Source of the DNA: Paramacrobiotus metropolitanus
Lineage: Eukaryota > Tardigrada > Eutardigrada > Parachela > Macrobiotidae
Assembly: GCF_019649055.1 (NCBI RefSeq)
Contig: NW_026570415.1
Coordinates: forward strand, 1 to 64,000
DNA: 64,000 nucleotides
Reading direction: 5' to 3'
Below are positions 1-12,120 of the stretch, one piece after another. Position numbers and translations under genes: made by a program. Positions within the stretch are counted from its first letter, which is position 1. Each line of letters starts with the position of its first letter. A model generated the notes under the pieces. That model ran no database searches, was not told the DNA's origin, and saw only the letters and a program-made list of their open reading frames with translations.

Positions 1-1251
1 AGCTTTTTTCTGTGCTGTCAGAACTCGAAAATTTTGGGACAAACCTTGTGGACAGTTAGCCTACTTTCTGAAGCCGTATGGTGAAAACGAACACCATTTT
101 TCGGGAGACGAATTTTTTTACCACTACAAGTATACTGTTTTGCATGGCTACTTTGCTGCAGTACGAAGTCAATCGGTTCCATGAGAAGTCGATCCGCATG
201 ATCAAGTCACCTGCTAATGCGAAGAGAAAAACTGCAGCAACCACTGATGCCATGGGAATGGCGCTGCCGGTGGAATTGTGGCAAGAGGTGTTTTCCCACT
301 TGGACACTGTGGAGCAGACGCAGCTGCGCGCTGTGTGCGCGACGTGGAACCGCATCAGGGATGTACTGCGCTCCACTGTAATCATCCGCAAGGAGGATAC
401 TTCTATGGCTGCAGCGGTTTCCTAGGTTTGGCGACCGTGTTCAAAAGCGTTCGCCCGGGCATTCAGCGCGTTATCATAACTTCTTCCGAAAACATGGACC
501 GCAGCATGGACCATATGCTGCGTTGTGCGACATGATACAGTGTGCAGCTTATCGTCAGTTCGGCATCCAGTTACGCACCGTTCATCTGCACCTCGTCCGA
601 CTTAACTTCCTGCTGAACTGCGCTGCCCACGATCCTCACAAAACTGAATTTCACCTGCATCAGTGTATTCCTGTGAAGCCGCATATGCAACACAATTACA
701 CCTGGCTAGAGGACTTCAGTGCCCGATGCCGCAGTCTGCCGTGCGAGACACTCATCGTCCCACATTGCGGTGTCTCATTGGTTTGCGATTTCGGTATTGG
801 ACTGCGGATAAGGAAGTTCACGGCGAAGACCGGGGTCAGCATCGGCACCGTCCGATCGGAGCCACGGGATATCGGGTGTGCATTGTGGGATGCACTGGAG
901 GCGGCGCTGTTCTTGTCGCATGAGCAGGAGCTACGCAATTTAGCTCAGCGGTTGAAATGGAGCGGAAATTTGGATCAAGACGGCAAACTGAAGAAAGTTT
1001 TCTGCGCGGTAAAGATGACAACTTCAGTTTGCGGAACTTCTCCACCGTCTGTTTTGTGACGACTTTCACTTGATGGTTTTGTTTTCTAGGCACTCTGTGC
1101 TGTGCAGTCAGCCGATCCGCGTCCGTCGGCGCATTATCGCGGGAAGAAGTGGTGCGTTGATGGTGTAGAAGAATTGCAGTTGGAGAAGTTATCGAATATT
1201 ACACGTCACTTCCTGCAGGAATGGATGAATTGGAAGGGCATAGTCTCTTAA
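1..1251 (+). pseudogene. F-box/LRR family copy, frameshifted, 5' end outside window
   Basis: Exon 2 runs from 162 (after the acceptor ttgctgcag) to 1008 (donor gtaaag) and exon 3 from 1090 to 1251. Exon 2 starts with the short basic helix that precedes the F-box in this family. The F-box (ALPVELWQEVFSHLDT) follows at about 259-350, then the LRR-like part and the G-C-A-L-W-D-A-L-E-A motif. Exon 3 carries the S-A-D-P-R-P-S-A-H-Y-R-G-K-K-W tail and stops at 1249-1251. Two frame changes inside exon 2, near 380-400 and near 510-520, break the reading frame, so this copy is probably dead. The exon with the Tudor/KH0-like part would lie left of the window. Both introns use GT-AG, as in the intact copy at 61313. 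Sequencing indels could mimic the lesions, but two in one exon make true decay more likely. Confidence 0.8.
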
Positions 1252-1422
1252 GAAATGCTCGATTTTGCTTTCGGTGCACATCACTTAACACTTCAGCTTT
1301 TGTTTGTCAAGCTCATGGTTAAAGCTGGACGCTGTTTCATTTTTACGGATAGAAAGTTTTCTGCGCGGTAAAAGATGACAGTTTCAGTTTCTTCAGAGCT
1401 TTCAGTTTCTGCCGCAGTCAGG

Positions 1423-3121
1423 TATGCCGCGCCAGGTTGGACAAAAGTGCAACAATTCGTGGAATACTAAGACACGTGATGGCGAACAACTCTTTAAAGT
1501 TCGATAATTGTGCATTACTGTTTAAACAACTTTCTTTCTGAACGAAAGCTGAAACAAGAGTTCAGGCACGATGATCACGGAAGAGATCATCGTGCCTGAA
1601 CAGTTAATATTCCCAATAGACCAATAAATTTTCACACAAATATTTTTTTTGGAATTAGGATATATCAATTTTTCCAAAATCACGTACTTCGTTCGAAACT
1701 TAAACACTGCGGTTAACATTTGTGTGACTGCAGCCAAAAATTCGTGCCACTAATACGTGGGAGCAGGTGATATATTTTGCAATTCAAAAACTGATGATGT
1801 TTACCTAGCCATTTCAAACGGAATTGTTCGTTAGCTTCTGTAATCTTTTCCGGAATGTCGTCGAAATGTAATATCTCCAAATCCAGATCTTGGTCCATAT
1901 TAGTAGTATGACAATATTTTCAAGCGATGAAAAAAGCGACAATATATATAATAATATGACAAAAAATTGTAAACAACAAGATAATATTATTTTAATATGA
2001 AACCTTGTCAGTAAACTTTGTCCTCGGAGAGTACGTCTTTAATGGAATGATTTATTACATTGCAGAGTGCTTCTCTAGATTGTAAGTTTATGTTTGACCG
2101 GACATTTTGACACGTTACCGCGCAACCTCGTATACTTGTGGCTTCTGGCCTTGCGTCGTATTGTTAGTATTGCGTCTTATTGTTAGTATTTTATTTGCAT
2201 GCAAGCACAGAACTATGTTCGTGTAAACATGGGTAAAACTCGCAGAACTTTTAAGTTATGTATTTCATCATTTACGGACACTTTGCGTAAGCTTGTAATT
2301 TACTGCAGCAGAAAATACTTAATTACATATCTGCACTCCACACTCTACAATCATCTGCACTCTACAGTTTTATATCTATATAATGTAATACTATTATTGT
2401 AACTAAAAAGCAAGTACAGTATTTATGTATCCACTGGTTCCGTGGTTGCAATCGTTAGTCTTATGTATTCTGTATTAAGTACTGTGCAGTAAACATTTTC
2501 GGGTGCTGTGTGCGTTTTCTATACTGAAGATCATCCTCTGACCACTTGTATTTCACAAACAAACAAAATATTGCAAACGCTGGTAATCCTACAGAAAATA
2601 TGAAAATTTTTTTTTGGCCACTAAAACTGACCACTCATCTACGAATCCATAAAAACGGCGAAGAATTACGTTTTGGGCGTTAAGACTAAATAAATATGTC
2701 TATGAGGAGAAGTATAAGTATTTTGAATTTTCAAGTCGAAGAGTGACTCCGGGGTGTGTTAATGTTTTTTTGTATTTCTTGCGCTCTTCAAAGATGGTCG
2801 ATCATAAACGTACGTTCAAAGATGTAGTTAACGCTCCTTCTGCAAATTCAGGTCTTTAGACATTGGGGATCTCTAAAGACGACTTTCTTTAAAGAATACT
2901 TCCTCGGACAAGTTTCTTTAGAGAATAGTTCCTAGTCCAATGATAAATGTAAAATTCTCAAAATGATGTATTTTCAACTTCAAGCATCTCTTCACAAAAT
3001 TTGTAGATATTTTGGCTCTTCAAAGAAAAAAGTGCTAATGTTCGAATAACAATCGCGTTTCTTTAAAGAACTGTTTATCTTTAAAGGAATGTTACACTTT
3101 TGTCCACTCCGGCGCGGCATA
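1423..3121. mobile_element. Non-autonomous DNA transposon with TIRs and 6-bp target duplication
   Basis: The left end at 1423 reads TATGCCGCGCC, then a spacer and TGGACAAAAGTG. The right end at 3121 reads the same motifs inverted, giving imperfect terminal inverted repeats of about 35 bp. GTCAGG flanks both sides exactly (1417-1422 and 3122-3127), which fits a 6-bp target duplication. The interior is AT-rich, has many CTTTAAAG palindromes and holds no long ORF. A 61-codon ORF on the minus strand (1713-1898) has no recognisable domain. No transposase is visible, so the element would depend on one supplied elsewhere. I cannot assign a superfamily. Confidence 0.75.
1560..1601. repeat. Perfect hairpin, 17-bp arms, 8-nt loop
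   Basis: GTTCAGGCACGATGATC is followed by eight bases and then its exact reverse complement. It lies inside the DNA element at 1423-3121. There is no T-run after it and this is a eukaryote, so it is not a bacterial-type terminator. Confidence 0.9.
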
Positions 3122-3127
3122 GTCAGG

Positions 3128-3714
3128 ATTCCTTCTCATTCACTGCATCTATTTTGCTAATAAATATCTGCTTCGATAGCGATAACAAAGCTCCATACTT
3201 CGCAACATTAACGGTTAATAATTTGGGCAGCTAGTTCTAAGATACAAACCATGCAAAAGCTTTCTTGAACTCTAAAGTATACTAGGAAATTAAATTTGAA
3301 CTGCTGTAGAAAGCTTCTAATAACAATATCCTTTGTAGATGGCTCATGGATTTTTTCTGCAGTACATATCCTGTTGCTTTTTGTCTACGGTAGCCCGTTT
3401 TTAATCTTGGATATCGTATACAGAACTGCATTATTCTCTTGCCAGCCATCTCTACACAGCACAAACGGCAAAAATTACATCGAGTTTTGACAGAGACACG
3501 TTGTGCACCGGCGCTTTCTGTCGCTGATCGATAATATCGTATTTTGCAGACCACCACAAGAGTAGCCGACGAACAAGACAAATTTCTTTGAACAGGGCCA
3601 TGCAAACTCTACCTCCACGACCAAAGCGCTCTCAAAAAGGTTACCGGTTGAAATCGCGTTCGTGCGCGTAGCCTAGCAAATACGACATTGCGTATATGAT
3701 GTGGTCTTGCAGAT
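3128..3714. other. Intergenic spacer
   Basis: AT-rich sequence between the DNA element and the F-box remnant. A 107-codon minus-strand ORF (3282-3605) has no domain I recognise and is probably chance. I see no other gene or repeat. Confidence 0.5.
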
Positions 3715-3810
3715 GTCGTGCGGTATGCAGTCGGCTGATCGGCGGCTGTCTTCGCATTATCACGGGAAGAAATGGTGTCCCGATAGTGTGCTAGATTTAC
3801 AGCTGGTGAG
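3715..3810 (+). pseudogene. Isolated F-box family exon 3 fragment
   Basis: After a splice-acceptor-like tcttgcag (ending 3714) the sequence encodes a fragment resembling the family's last exon: C-G-M-Q-S-A-D-R-R-L, then H-Y-H-G-K-K-W and D-L-Q-L. No F-box or Tudor exon lies upstream, so this is a solo exon relic. The end of the homology runs directly into a hairpin (3792-3830) whose right arm copies the last coding bases in reverse. Confidence 0.75.
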
Positions 3811-3830
3811 CAAACACAGCTGTAAATCTA
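3792..3830. repeat. Hairpin, perfect 14-bp arms, 11-nt loop
   Basis: TAGATTTACAGCTG at 3792-3805 is repeated inverted at 3817-3830. The left arm is the end of the F-box exon 3 relic, so the right arm looks like a fold-back copy of gene sequence. Confidence 0.9.
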
Positions 3831-4362
3831 ACAATATAAAAGATGCACTAGAACACCTACGAAAACAGACGGCTCTAAGTCTAATTGGCTGCTAATCTGC
3901 CTAGTCATCTTACATAATCTAGAAAACCAGAAAAACTTTATTCGGTGCCAAGATATGAATGTGGAGCTGAGCTACAGAGCGCCAACTTTTTCTTCGTACC
4001 AGTCAATGTGAATTTCTCCTATCAGCTGAGCGTCTGGCTTAAGTACTACAAATTACAAGACAACGACCGATTTTATTTTTACAATGTAAGTGATGTAACG
4101 AGGACTAATTTTCTTTTTGCAGTTTATTACGACGTTGTATCTACGCTAATGCGACATAATTCGAGCTGCAAGTGTTCCACAATATTTTCAAACTGCGAAA
4201 CGGTTTCGCAGTTTTGTATATATTAGTAGTGCTTCTGACTTGCGCTCAAATTCAAGATTTGGGCGGATAGCTCTACCGCGCACTACGCTCCGCTCTTCCG
4301 CAGCTGCAAAACGATCATTCCAATTTTTATGCTCGATTAAATTATCAAATCCACCGAGCGGA
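3831..4362. other. Spacer upstream of the F-box gene at 4363
   Basis: AT-rich sequence that should contain the promoter and 5' UTR of the + strand gene starting at 4363. The ORF at 3945-4226 resembles nothing known to me. No clear TATA box or repeat. Confidence 0.4.
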
Positions 4363-6175
4363 ATGAACCGCGTTAACGCGGTAAACGTCCTGGGCAGCGA
4401 TCAACAGATGCGCTACGGATGCGTCGTGGACGTGGCTGAGGATGGTCTCCTTGTCGATCTCGGTCCCAATCGGCGAAGGGAATATGCGCCATTTCACAGC
4501 GTCTTTCTGGAAGGCATGCGGATTGATCCACCGCAACTGGCCTACTGCCTTGCCAAACAATGGGGCCAAGTGGAGATTCTCGTGCCGGAGACGCCATCGG
4601 GTCCTTGGATTTGGGTCCCGGCGGAAATGCGCAGTATTGGCCGTGACTTCTCCATGGTACAGTATGGAGCGGCCCTTTTCCAGTGGCGAAGTCCGGACAG
4701 TGGCGTGCTGTGCACCGACATCGTCCCCATCCAACGCTTCCGCGTCGCTTCAGTGGCCGAGAAGGCCTTCAATCCTGCTCGGCCTTCAATCCTGCTGATA
4801 GCGACAATGTGGTCGGGCGGTTTACCTTTGTGGAGCTCAGTATGGACGTAAGCACGGAATTCCGTTCATTACCAACTGAAGAAGCCGGCGCACTAATTAA
4901 GCGATTGAATGGCTGTTGCCTGCGGTTTTACTGCGTGCCGGTTGTCGCGGTGAATGTAGTGGACGGCTCGCTAAGATTCATTTGCCAGATTATGCATAGG
5001 AAACGACTCCTTATTCCCGCAGACGCTTGGTCGGTAAGTGTCGCAGCGGATTTCCAACGCTGAATGTTCCGCTTAGTGTAGATTGTTTATTTGTCAGCTG
5101 GCCCTGGCTCGCTTCCAGGAGCGCGTGCTCCGCATCCTCCAGTCTCCTCCTGAAACTCCGGCAGCGGATAACGACATGACGTTAGTGCTACCGGTGGAAT
5201 TGTGGCAGGAGGTCTTTTCTCATCTGCGCACTGAACATCAGACAAAACTGCGCGCTGTGTGCACAACGTGGAACCGGATCATGGATGCGTCAGCGCTGCG
5301 CTCCACGATCGTCGTTCGAACGAGGTGTGTCCGTGTCGATTACTACAGCTATGCCGGTTTCCTTGACCTGGCGACTGTGTACAAATGCCTACGCCCCGGC
5401 ACCCACCGCGTCATCATCACGTGTCCCCAGTACGCGGAGTGGGACCATAAGTATGCAGCGATGGTGTTGAATATGATAAAATCAGTGTCTGATCATCAAG
5501 CCGGCATCCGACTCCATTCCGTCCTTCTGCACCGCGTCAGATTTGACTTGCTGATTAACTCGAGTTCCTTATCGACCTTCTCGACAATTGCGGAATGTGG
5601 CCTGCATCAGCCGGATCCTGTGAAGCCGAGTCCGGGATACGGTTATTATTGGCTGGAGGATTTAATTTCCTTGTGCTGTACTCTACCGTGCGACACTATC
5701 CAGATCGTGCCAACAGCGGTCCATACTTTGGCCTGCAACTTTGAAGTAACATGGAGCAGATACAAGTTTACAACACAGGTCGACATGCGCCCTACGCGAC
5801 TGCCCCCTGGAGATGATTTCGGCTGCGCACTGTGGGACGCGTTGGAAGCGGGATTGCCGATGTTGGGTGAAGATGAGCCACACAAGCTGCTCGAGTGGAT
5901 AGAAAAGGGCTGGAATTCGAAGCGAGACGTTTGCACGGTAGAATCCACGGTCTACAGCTTTCTAACGCTGCTCTAGCAATCTTTCAGTGTGGTATCCGTG
6001 CAAGGATTACGTTTTGTAGACGCTGTGCGCGCTATACTCCACGGATCCCCGTCCGCCGTCGCATATCCGCGAGAAGAAGTGGTGCGTGGACGGCCTGCAA
6101 GGTTTGGAGTGGGAGAAATTGTCGCCGATGGCCCAGCGCTTTCTCGTTGCGCTGCGAGCAAAAATGTACGCATAG
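4363..6175 (+). pseudogene. FMRP-N-like/F-box/LRR gene broken only by a 17-bp tandem duplication
   Basis: Exons are 4363-5033, 5098-5937 and 6020-6175, joined by introns of 64 and 82 nt (donors gtaagt and gtagaa; acceptors ttgtcag and ttttgtag), all phase 0. Exon 1 starts at the ATG before N-R-V-N-A-V-N-V-L-G. It encodes the first Tudor-like unit (G-C-V-V-D-V then R-R-R-E-Y-A-P-F), the second (V-E-I-L-V-P-E-T ending D-I-V-P-I-Q-R-F-R) and the KH0-like part. Exon 2 holds the helix (LALARFQERVLRIL), the F-box (LPVELWQEVFSHL) and the LRR-like region. Exon 3 holds K-K-W-C-V-D-G-L-Q. The unit ggccttcaatcctgctc at 4764-4780 is repeated at 4781-4797 with one mismatch. Its 17 bases shift the frame, and without them the three exons sum to exactly 550 codons. 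It may therefore be a very recent or polymorphic null allele, or an assembly error. Confidence 0.85.
4764..4797. repeat. 17-bp tandem duplication inside exon 1
   Basis: Two adjacent copies of a 17-base unit, differing at the last base. It falls between the second Tudor-like unit and the KH0-like part of the host gene and accounts for that gene's only frame break. Confidence 0.9.
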
Positions 6176-6957
6176 AAATGATATCTTTTGCAAGCTGTGG
6201 TCAGCGCTGTGCGCTGAAAAATAGCAGCTTAGTTCGGTAATTTAGCGCGTTCGTCAATCCGTAATTATTCACTTTAACTCTGTTAATTCACTTTACTTCT
6301 ACTGCTAATATTTGGCTCGCCGCAGTACCGGCGCTTTCACGTGAGGTCGCAGCCACATAATAAATTTGAGGAAAAGTATTTTTGTCGGCCTAGTTTTCCG
6401 AGAGGACATAAATTGCCTCTATAAATTGTAACGGCTGTTTATTCTATGTAAAAATCTGTGTTATATGTAAAATGTTCTATGTGAAATTCTATGTACAATG
6501 ATACATGAATACGTGAAACTATGTTCTATGTTAAATTTATATGTAAAAACTATGTACTAGATTTTTTTATGCAAAGACGAGGAGTCACTCAGTGAACCCG
6601 ATACATGGGTAGCCTTTCAAATGCCGTCAAAACATCTTTAAAAGCGTGTGTGCCAATCTAAAAGCGTGTACTGTGTACTGCATGCAATAATTTAATTTTG
6701 TGTTACCTACTCGTAGGTCGTTAAACAATGAAATATAAAGTTATTATTTTGAACTTTATAATAAGCAACCACAAAATACAAATTTCAAGACTTTCTAAAT
6801 TCAGAAAACTTGTAATGCTAAAAAAACGCTGCGCACACATTTAAGTGCATTTTCCTAGTAGCTGTTTTATTACGGTTTATTGACTGTATTATGCAGTTAT
6901 ATCAGCACACGCTTTGGCAACTCGGTTCTTAGAGTACAGGCGATGGTAAAAATTGGA
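6176..6957. other. AT-rich spacer with degenerate ctatgtaaa repeats
   Basis: Between about 6430 and 6560 a short motif (ttctatgtaaaa, ctatgtgaaa and variants) recurs several times with loose spacing. The remainder is unremarkable AT-rich DNA between a + strand gene and the 3' end of a - strand gene. Confidence 0.5.
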
Positions 6958-9900
6958 TCAGAAAGTGTATATGCGCATTTTCGTTTCCGCTGCGGGAATC
7001 ATTGGACACGACGCGGCACACATTCCGTTGCATGGATACTGCCATAGGACCCCAGCTTGGCCGAGTCGGTCATGCAACCGCATCCGTTGCTGCGCCTGGT
7101 CGTACATCTTACTGCTCATCTGAAATTTGGCCATTTTCAACCTGCGGATAAGCGGTACAATTTGCTTAACACTAACACATTAATGATTACGCTAAGCAAA
7201 ACAGGTTAACCCATGATTTTACTGGTTGCACGAAACTCATTCCCAGAAGCTCCAGTGAATGCGGGAGGCTTACCAGTCATCCGAATCCGAGCCGCAGTAA
7301 TCGTACTCCAAGCCGTACTCGTACTGAGGAAACAAGCGTTCCTCAATGATTTTGATGAAATACCGCGTGGTGCAGTCGCCCTCCATTTGCGAGAGGAAGC
7401 GTAACGTAATGCGCGACAGCGTATCGAATGGAATGTCCTCGGGTCCATCCAGACACCACTTTCGTCCTCGGTGCTGCGATGCCAGACGCGGATCAGCAGA
7501 CTGAGTTGCGCACAACATCTGCGGAATAAAAACAGGGTGCACCGAAGTTAATGGCGGTGTAGAATAATCTTCGAATTCTTATTTAAGCGATGCTAAAGTG
7601 GATAATTAACCTTTTAACAGAACCGAAGACCCGGCAGATCGTACCATAAGAGTATGAAAATCAGCAAATTTCAAAAAGCGATAATACTAAATAGTTACAT
7701 AAATAAACAGGGAATAATCTTACGTAAGAAATATGATTTGTTGCTTTACCCAGTATGTCCAGACTTTATCCAGTTTAAAAAGGGCAGCCCATTACATGCA
7801 TATCTTTTAAATGAATAAGAAATACTAAATGCAAATACTATTTAAATATCATGTTAAAAAATCAAAGTAAAAAAAACATCACAAAGGAATTTCAGACCAG
7901 CAGAGAAAGGATAAGAACACTAAATTAATGATGCTAAAAAATATTAATACATTAATTTAAATTTCCATTTTAGTAATTGGAAATAAATTTAGATAAATAA
8001 TAACATACAAAAATTACGAAAACTGGCCAGTCGATCAAAGCTTCAATGCCGTATTAGCTTAATATTTGTTTTCAAACCGTGCATTGTAAACACATGCACA
8101 GCTGCTGCAGGCACAAAAATTTAACAGAGAAGAGGTGGCTAGAGTTTTCGTTGTATATGGAGGAAGGAGTTTTTTAATCATATGTGATCAGTCAACAGCT
8201 CGTCTCACCTTGCGCATTTCGGTACCATATACTAGTTCACGGCCGGTTTCTGCTGCGACCAGCGTAAGCGCCCTCATCCATCTCGACATCCCACTCGACC
8301 GGTCGGTGCTCGGCATCGGCAGCGCCGTCTCCAGCGCATCCCACACGGCGCAGTCGAAATCCCTGGTCACTGTTATGCCAGCCGTATCGATATAGGTTTT
8401 GTGGTGCAAATAAATGGTTTCGTGGGGCGAATATATCGTCTTCTTGTCCAAAACGTATAATGAAGATGGACGGAGCAGTTCACAAAGCGGAAAAAATCAC
8501 ACGGAACGCCGCGGCATGAGGCGATGAAGTAGTCCAGCCGGAAGTAGCATCGAGCGCCCTCCACGTACACCCAATTCACCGCTTTACTTCCAGATCCATG
8601 GAGCTCGCACGCGCGCGGCAAATAACCCGCTCCGATTCGCAGCCGGCAATGGAATCCCACCAGATAGAAGGTCTTCAGCCGAGCGCCGGTATGTTCCTGG
8701 CCGATGTATCGTAGGACATCCAGCACCTTAAACACATCGTTGTCCTTCATCAAGTGGCATTTTTCATCCATAACAACATTTTGTAAGGATGGGCGGGCGG
8801 GGGGCTTTCGCACTCGGCGCCCATCACAGACAATCAGGCGATGTGTCGCTGGGCGGAGACATTTAAAAATGGGTGCCGTCATGTAGTAGACCAACCGGTC
8901 GGACTGGGTGGCCTCGAAATCGGCGCTGTTGACGATAACGTTTGCTGTCAGCGTCGGCGAATCCAAAATCAAGTTCCAAGCGGCGCAGACTAAGCGCAGC
9001 CTGTTCTGCGTGCACGTGCCGATCCATGGGAAAACACTTCGCGCCACAGTTCCGTCGGTAGCGCTGGGAAGTCTACTTCGGCACCGCAGTCAGCCGGATG
9101 GCCAGTCATCTCGGCAATCATCCGTAGAACTGATGCAGAAAGTTCGTTTTGCAGTTTTTCTAAAGCCGAATCCTGGAAAAAAAAACGAACTTTTAATTCG
9201 GAGCAAAGGATGTAGAAATAATATATCTTACCACAAAGCGCCAGCCTTCGAGGTGGATGTACCACACGTATCCGGTGACGACCTCCACAAACGGCACCGG
9301 TCCGCTGCTTTTCAGACGCTTCAGGATTTCTTTCGCCGGCAGCGTGTAGTTCACCGGCACTTTGATAAAACGCTTGGTGAAAGTGTTCCTTTTGAATCTG
9401 TCGGGCCAGCTGGCCCCCGTTGGCGGGGTCCACGTTGTAGCAACAATCGAACGCGGTTCCGGCCAACGATGCTCCGCCCACCAGTGCCTCGGGACACTCC
9501 AGCGTATCCGTTCAACCGGGACCAGATCCGTACGCTCGCCTTCATCCCACCATTTCACAACGGCCACAATGTACGTGCTATGCTGTGTCCCGTCCGTCAG
9601 ATTGATCATTTCAGCCGGGAACCAAGTCCACGCGTCGGAGGAACTATCTCGCTCTAACACTTCCACGGGAACGGGAGAACGGGCGCGCGTGTAAACGCTG
9701 GCGATACGTTCGCCGTCTACCGGTGGATCTGTGCGGCAGCGGAATACGCGGTGGAAAGGAACCAATTCGCGGCGTCGTTTGGGACACAGGAAGTCGATAA
9801 GGAGTCCCCAGTTCGTTACGTCCACGACACGCCCATAACGGAACAGGCCGTCGTTCGCCACAACATCCACACGGTTGGTGGCGCTGATTCCGCTCCACAT
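6958..9900 (-). pseudogene. FMRP-N-like/F-box/LRR gene with a fourth exon; two frameshifts in exon 2
   Basis: Exons on the minus strand are 9900-9232, 9172-8209, 7518-7274 and 7141-6958. Exon 1 (223 codons from ATG at 9900, M-W-S-G-I-S-A-T) has both Tudor-like units (GRVVDV, E-L-V-P-F-H-R-V-F; V-E-V-L-E-R ending D-L-V-P-V-E-R-I-R) and the KH0-like part. Exon 2 has a helix, an F-box (LPTELWREVFSH), the LRR-like region and D-C-A-V-W-D-A-L-E. The frame changes once inside the F-box near 9025-9035 and again near 8430-8460. The exon is 964 nt instead of a multiple of three. Exon 3 has the S-A-D-P-R tail and runs into an acidic stretch, with a consensus donor gtaagc just before its own stop. Splicing to the acceptor at 7142-7144 is in frame and adds a 60-residue Met/Gln/Arg-rich, Cys-containing tail. 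The other copies lack this exon. Confidence 0.75.
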
Positions 9901-12120
9901 GGTCGGTATTCCGTTCAAAGAGGATGTTGTATTTATTTGAGATACTGTTACTCTGTGCGCTTAAATGACTTTAAATAATGATGAAAGTTCACCACACTAC
10001 AGAGAGAACTCGTTTTGCGGGCACCAGCAGCGATTCCTGTCTGTCAATGCTGCTGAAGAATTTGTATGATATATTAGTCTTTCGGCGTTCCTTCCGTTTA
10101 TCAAGCATTGTACAGCGATACGTGCGGAATTCAGTTCCGCATGATTACTCACCCATCTCGACCTGAATGCGCTCAGTTTGTAGACTGTACAGTAGTTGAC
10201 TGTAGCAAAAAATCATACATCGGTTTAACGTTTATGCCAGCACACGTCTGGGTATTGTATGTACTATCATTCTATACTCTGTACATGCGTTTGCATCACG
10301 TGCTGGAGTTAGGAGTACTCTTATTCAACATGCGATGAAATCATCCGCGCCGGTTGAATTACTATTATCTACTTCCAGAGTACTGCGGCATCGTTCAGGT
10401 AAGAAATGCTGCTGCATGTTCTCTGTAACTGCTGGCAAACATGTCATCAGTCGTACAGCATGAAACATATGTATTAACGGTTTTAACAATTAATATTTGG
10501 TATGCTCGTAATGCATACAAGCATCCTTTTTCCGAACAGGGTGTTTGTATCATGTATGTATATACTGTTCTTGAGAAATATCCGTTTTCTATGATTTTAC
10601 TGTATTTGGAAAATATTCCTCTACCTATTAAAAGTGCAGCAATCGAACAAGTTAAGTCACAATTACTCACACAGACGCGGCCACTACGTGCTTGTCAGGG
10701 TTAATTGCCAAGAACAACGCGATAATAACTACGCCATAGTTACTCATTATGAAATCATGATTACATCATATGATCATACGGATGATTATCGATCACACCT
10801 AAGCGGTACCGATCCATATATAAGAGCCTATCAAAAGCATTCTATTTATTCGAGTATTATCCAGCCTCGTGATCACTTCTAATAGTGTACTGTATTGTGC
10901 ATTAATGGTCAATGGACATTTGCCAATAAAGGTTATTACACACCTGGATGTTTGGCTCCTTATATTTAACATAGGAACTGGCCATCGATGACCTTTACAT
11001 AGGTCTCATACGCACACACACACACAGTAGGTACACACACAGGTAAAGAACTCAGTCACACACCATTGTTGTGACAGATACAGAAATGTGGTACTTCCTA
11101 ATATGTACTGGGTTAAAAGAGCACAACCTGAATAAGCATAAATGCTAACAGGTAAGTAGATGGAGAACATTAACGAAAAAAAGCAGCTGCGTAAAACAGT
11201 CTTAAAACGATAACGCTATAAGAACCGGTAAATAGTGAACACGGAGGCACAGTCTAACTCTCGGTATATGTAGTTGAAAACACACGACGGATTTTGTGCA
11301 ATAATCCACTTATGTCTTGGAGTTTCAGATAGCGTCCCGCCGTACCAGAGTATCAGGATCAAGTTATATTTTTGAGCCCTACACAAGTGCAATGAAAACC
11401 ATGAAAACACTGAGTTCAATGGTCAAGTAAATCCGAATTGTTCGATCCCGAACTTATTCCAAATTCCAGATTACACTTATAAAACGGTTCTCTTTCGCAG
11501 TTCTAGTTTACACGTTTCCGAATAATAAACCACTGCATTGTGATCAGTGAAGTATCAGAATTAGTCCTCGCAATTGGCGCTTGAGAAATGAGATCGCTTC
11601 ACCTCTTTTATTTGGTTACTGGCTTACTATTTGAGTTGGTCGCCACAAGATACACGATTATGAACAAAGCAATTGGCGGGTCGGCCAAGTTTACGTCCGC
11701 CTTTTCACTTTGCCGTTTTTAGCATTACCTTTACCTTTGCGTCCGCTAAAAATTGTCACAGGGAAGTCACTGGAATATTCCCATGCCAAAATCAGTGAAT
11801 GTGAGCAAATAATAGGAGACGATCGTACAGAAATAATGTATAAAGCGTTAAACATTGACAGTGCTGCCGACTACACTGTCTGTGCGAGGCTGCAAGTACT
11901 TTGTACTACCGACATTGCTGCGAGGAATAATCTATACGATCCAGTCTATCGATTTTTCTGTTAGGTGATCGCTCAAAAACCGAGCATGCGCTGTAATGCT
12001 TCCAGTAGAGCTGCTATGAACTTAAACTTGGGCTCTTGCAGACAGAAATTTAAATCAGTTCTACAGATCCTAACACCTGGCAAACCGTCTGTTGCCTAAA
12101 AATTACGGTTTCAGTTCCAA
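9901..12120. other. 2.2-kb spacer with a CA microsatellite
   Basis: Divergent promoter region between the - strand gene starting at 9900 and the + strand gene starting at 12121. A short (CA)n tract and scattered cacaca runs lie at about 11011-11065. The ORFs here (for example 9978-10338, 10395-10882, 11710-11964) show no domain, no paralogy with the rest of the window and no splice context. A splice acceptor-like gtttcag ends just before the ATG at 12121, suggesting a 5' UTR intron. Confidence 0.45.

Noticed and set aside
4764-4797. The frame change at the 17-bp repeat as a tiny intron
   Set aside because: No GT-AG pair of reasonable length fits, and 17 nt is far below the introns seen here.
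9898-9918. Start of the minus-strand gene at 9918
   Set aside because: The codon there is TTG. The first ATG with family-like sequence downstream is at 9900.
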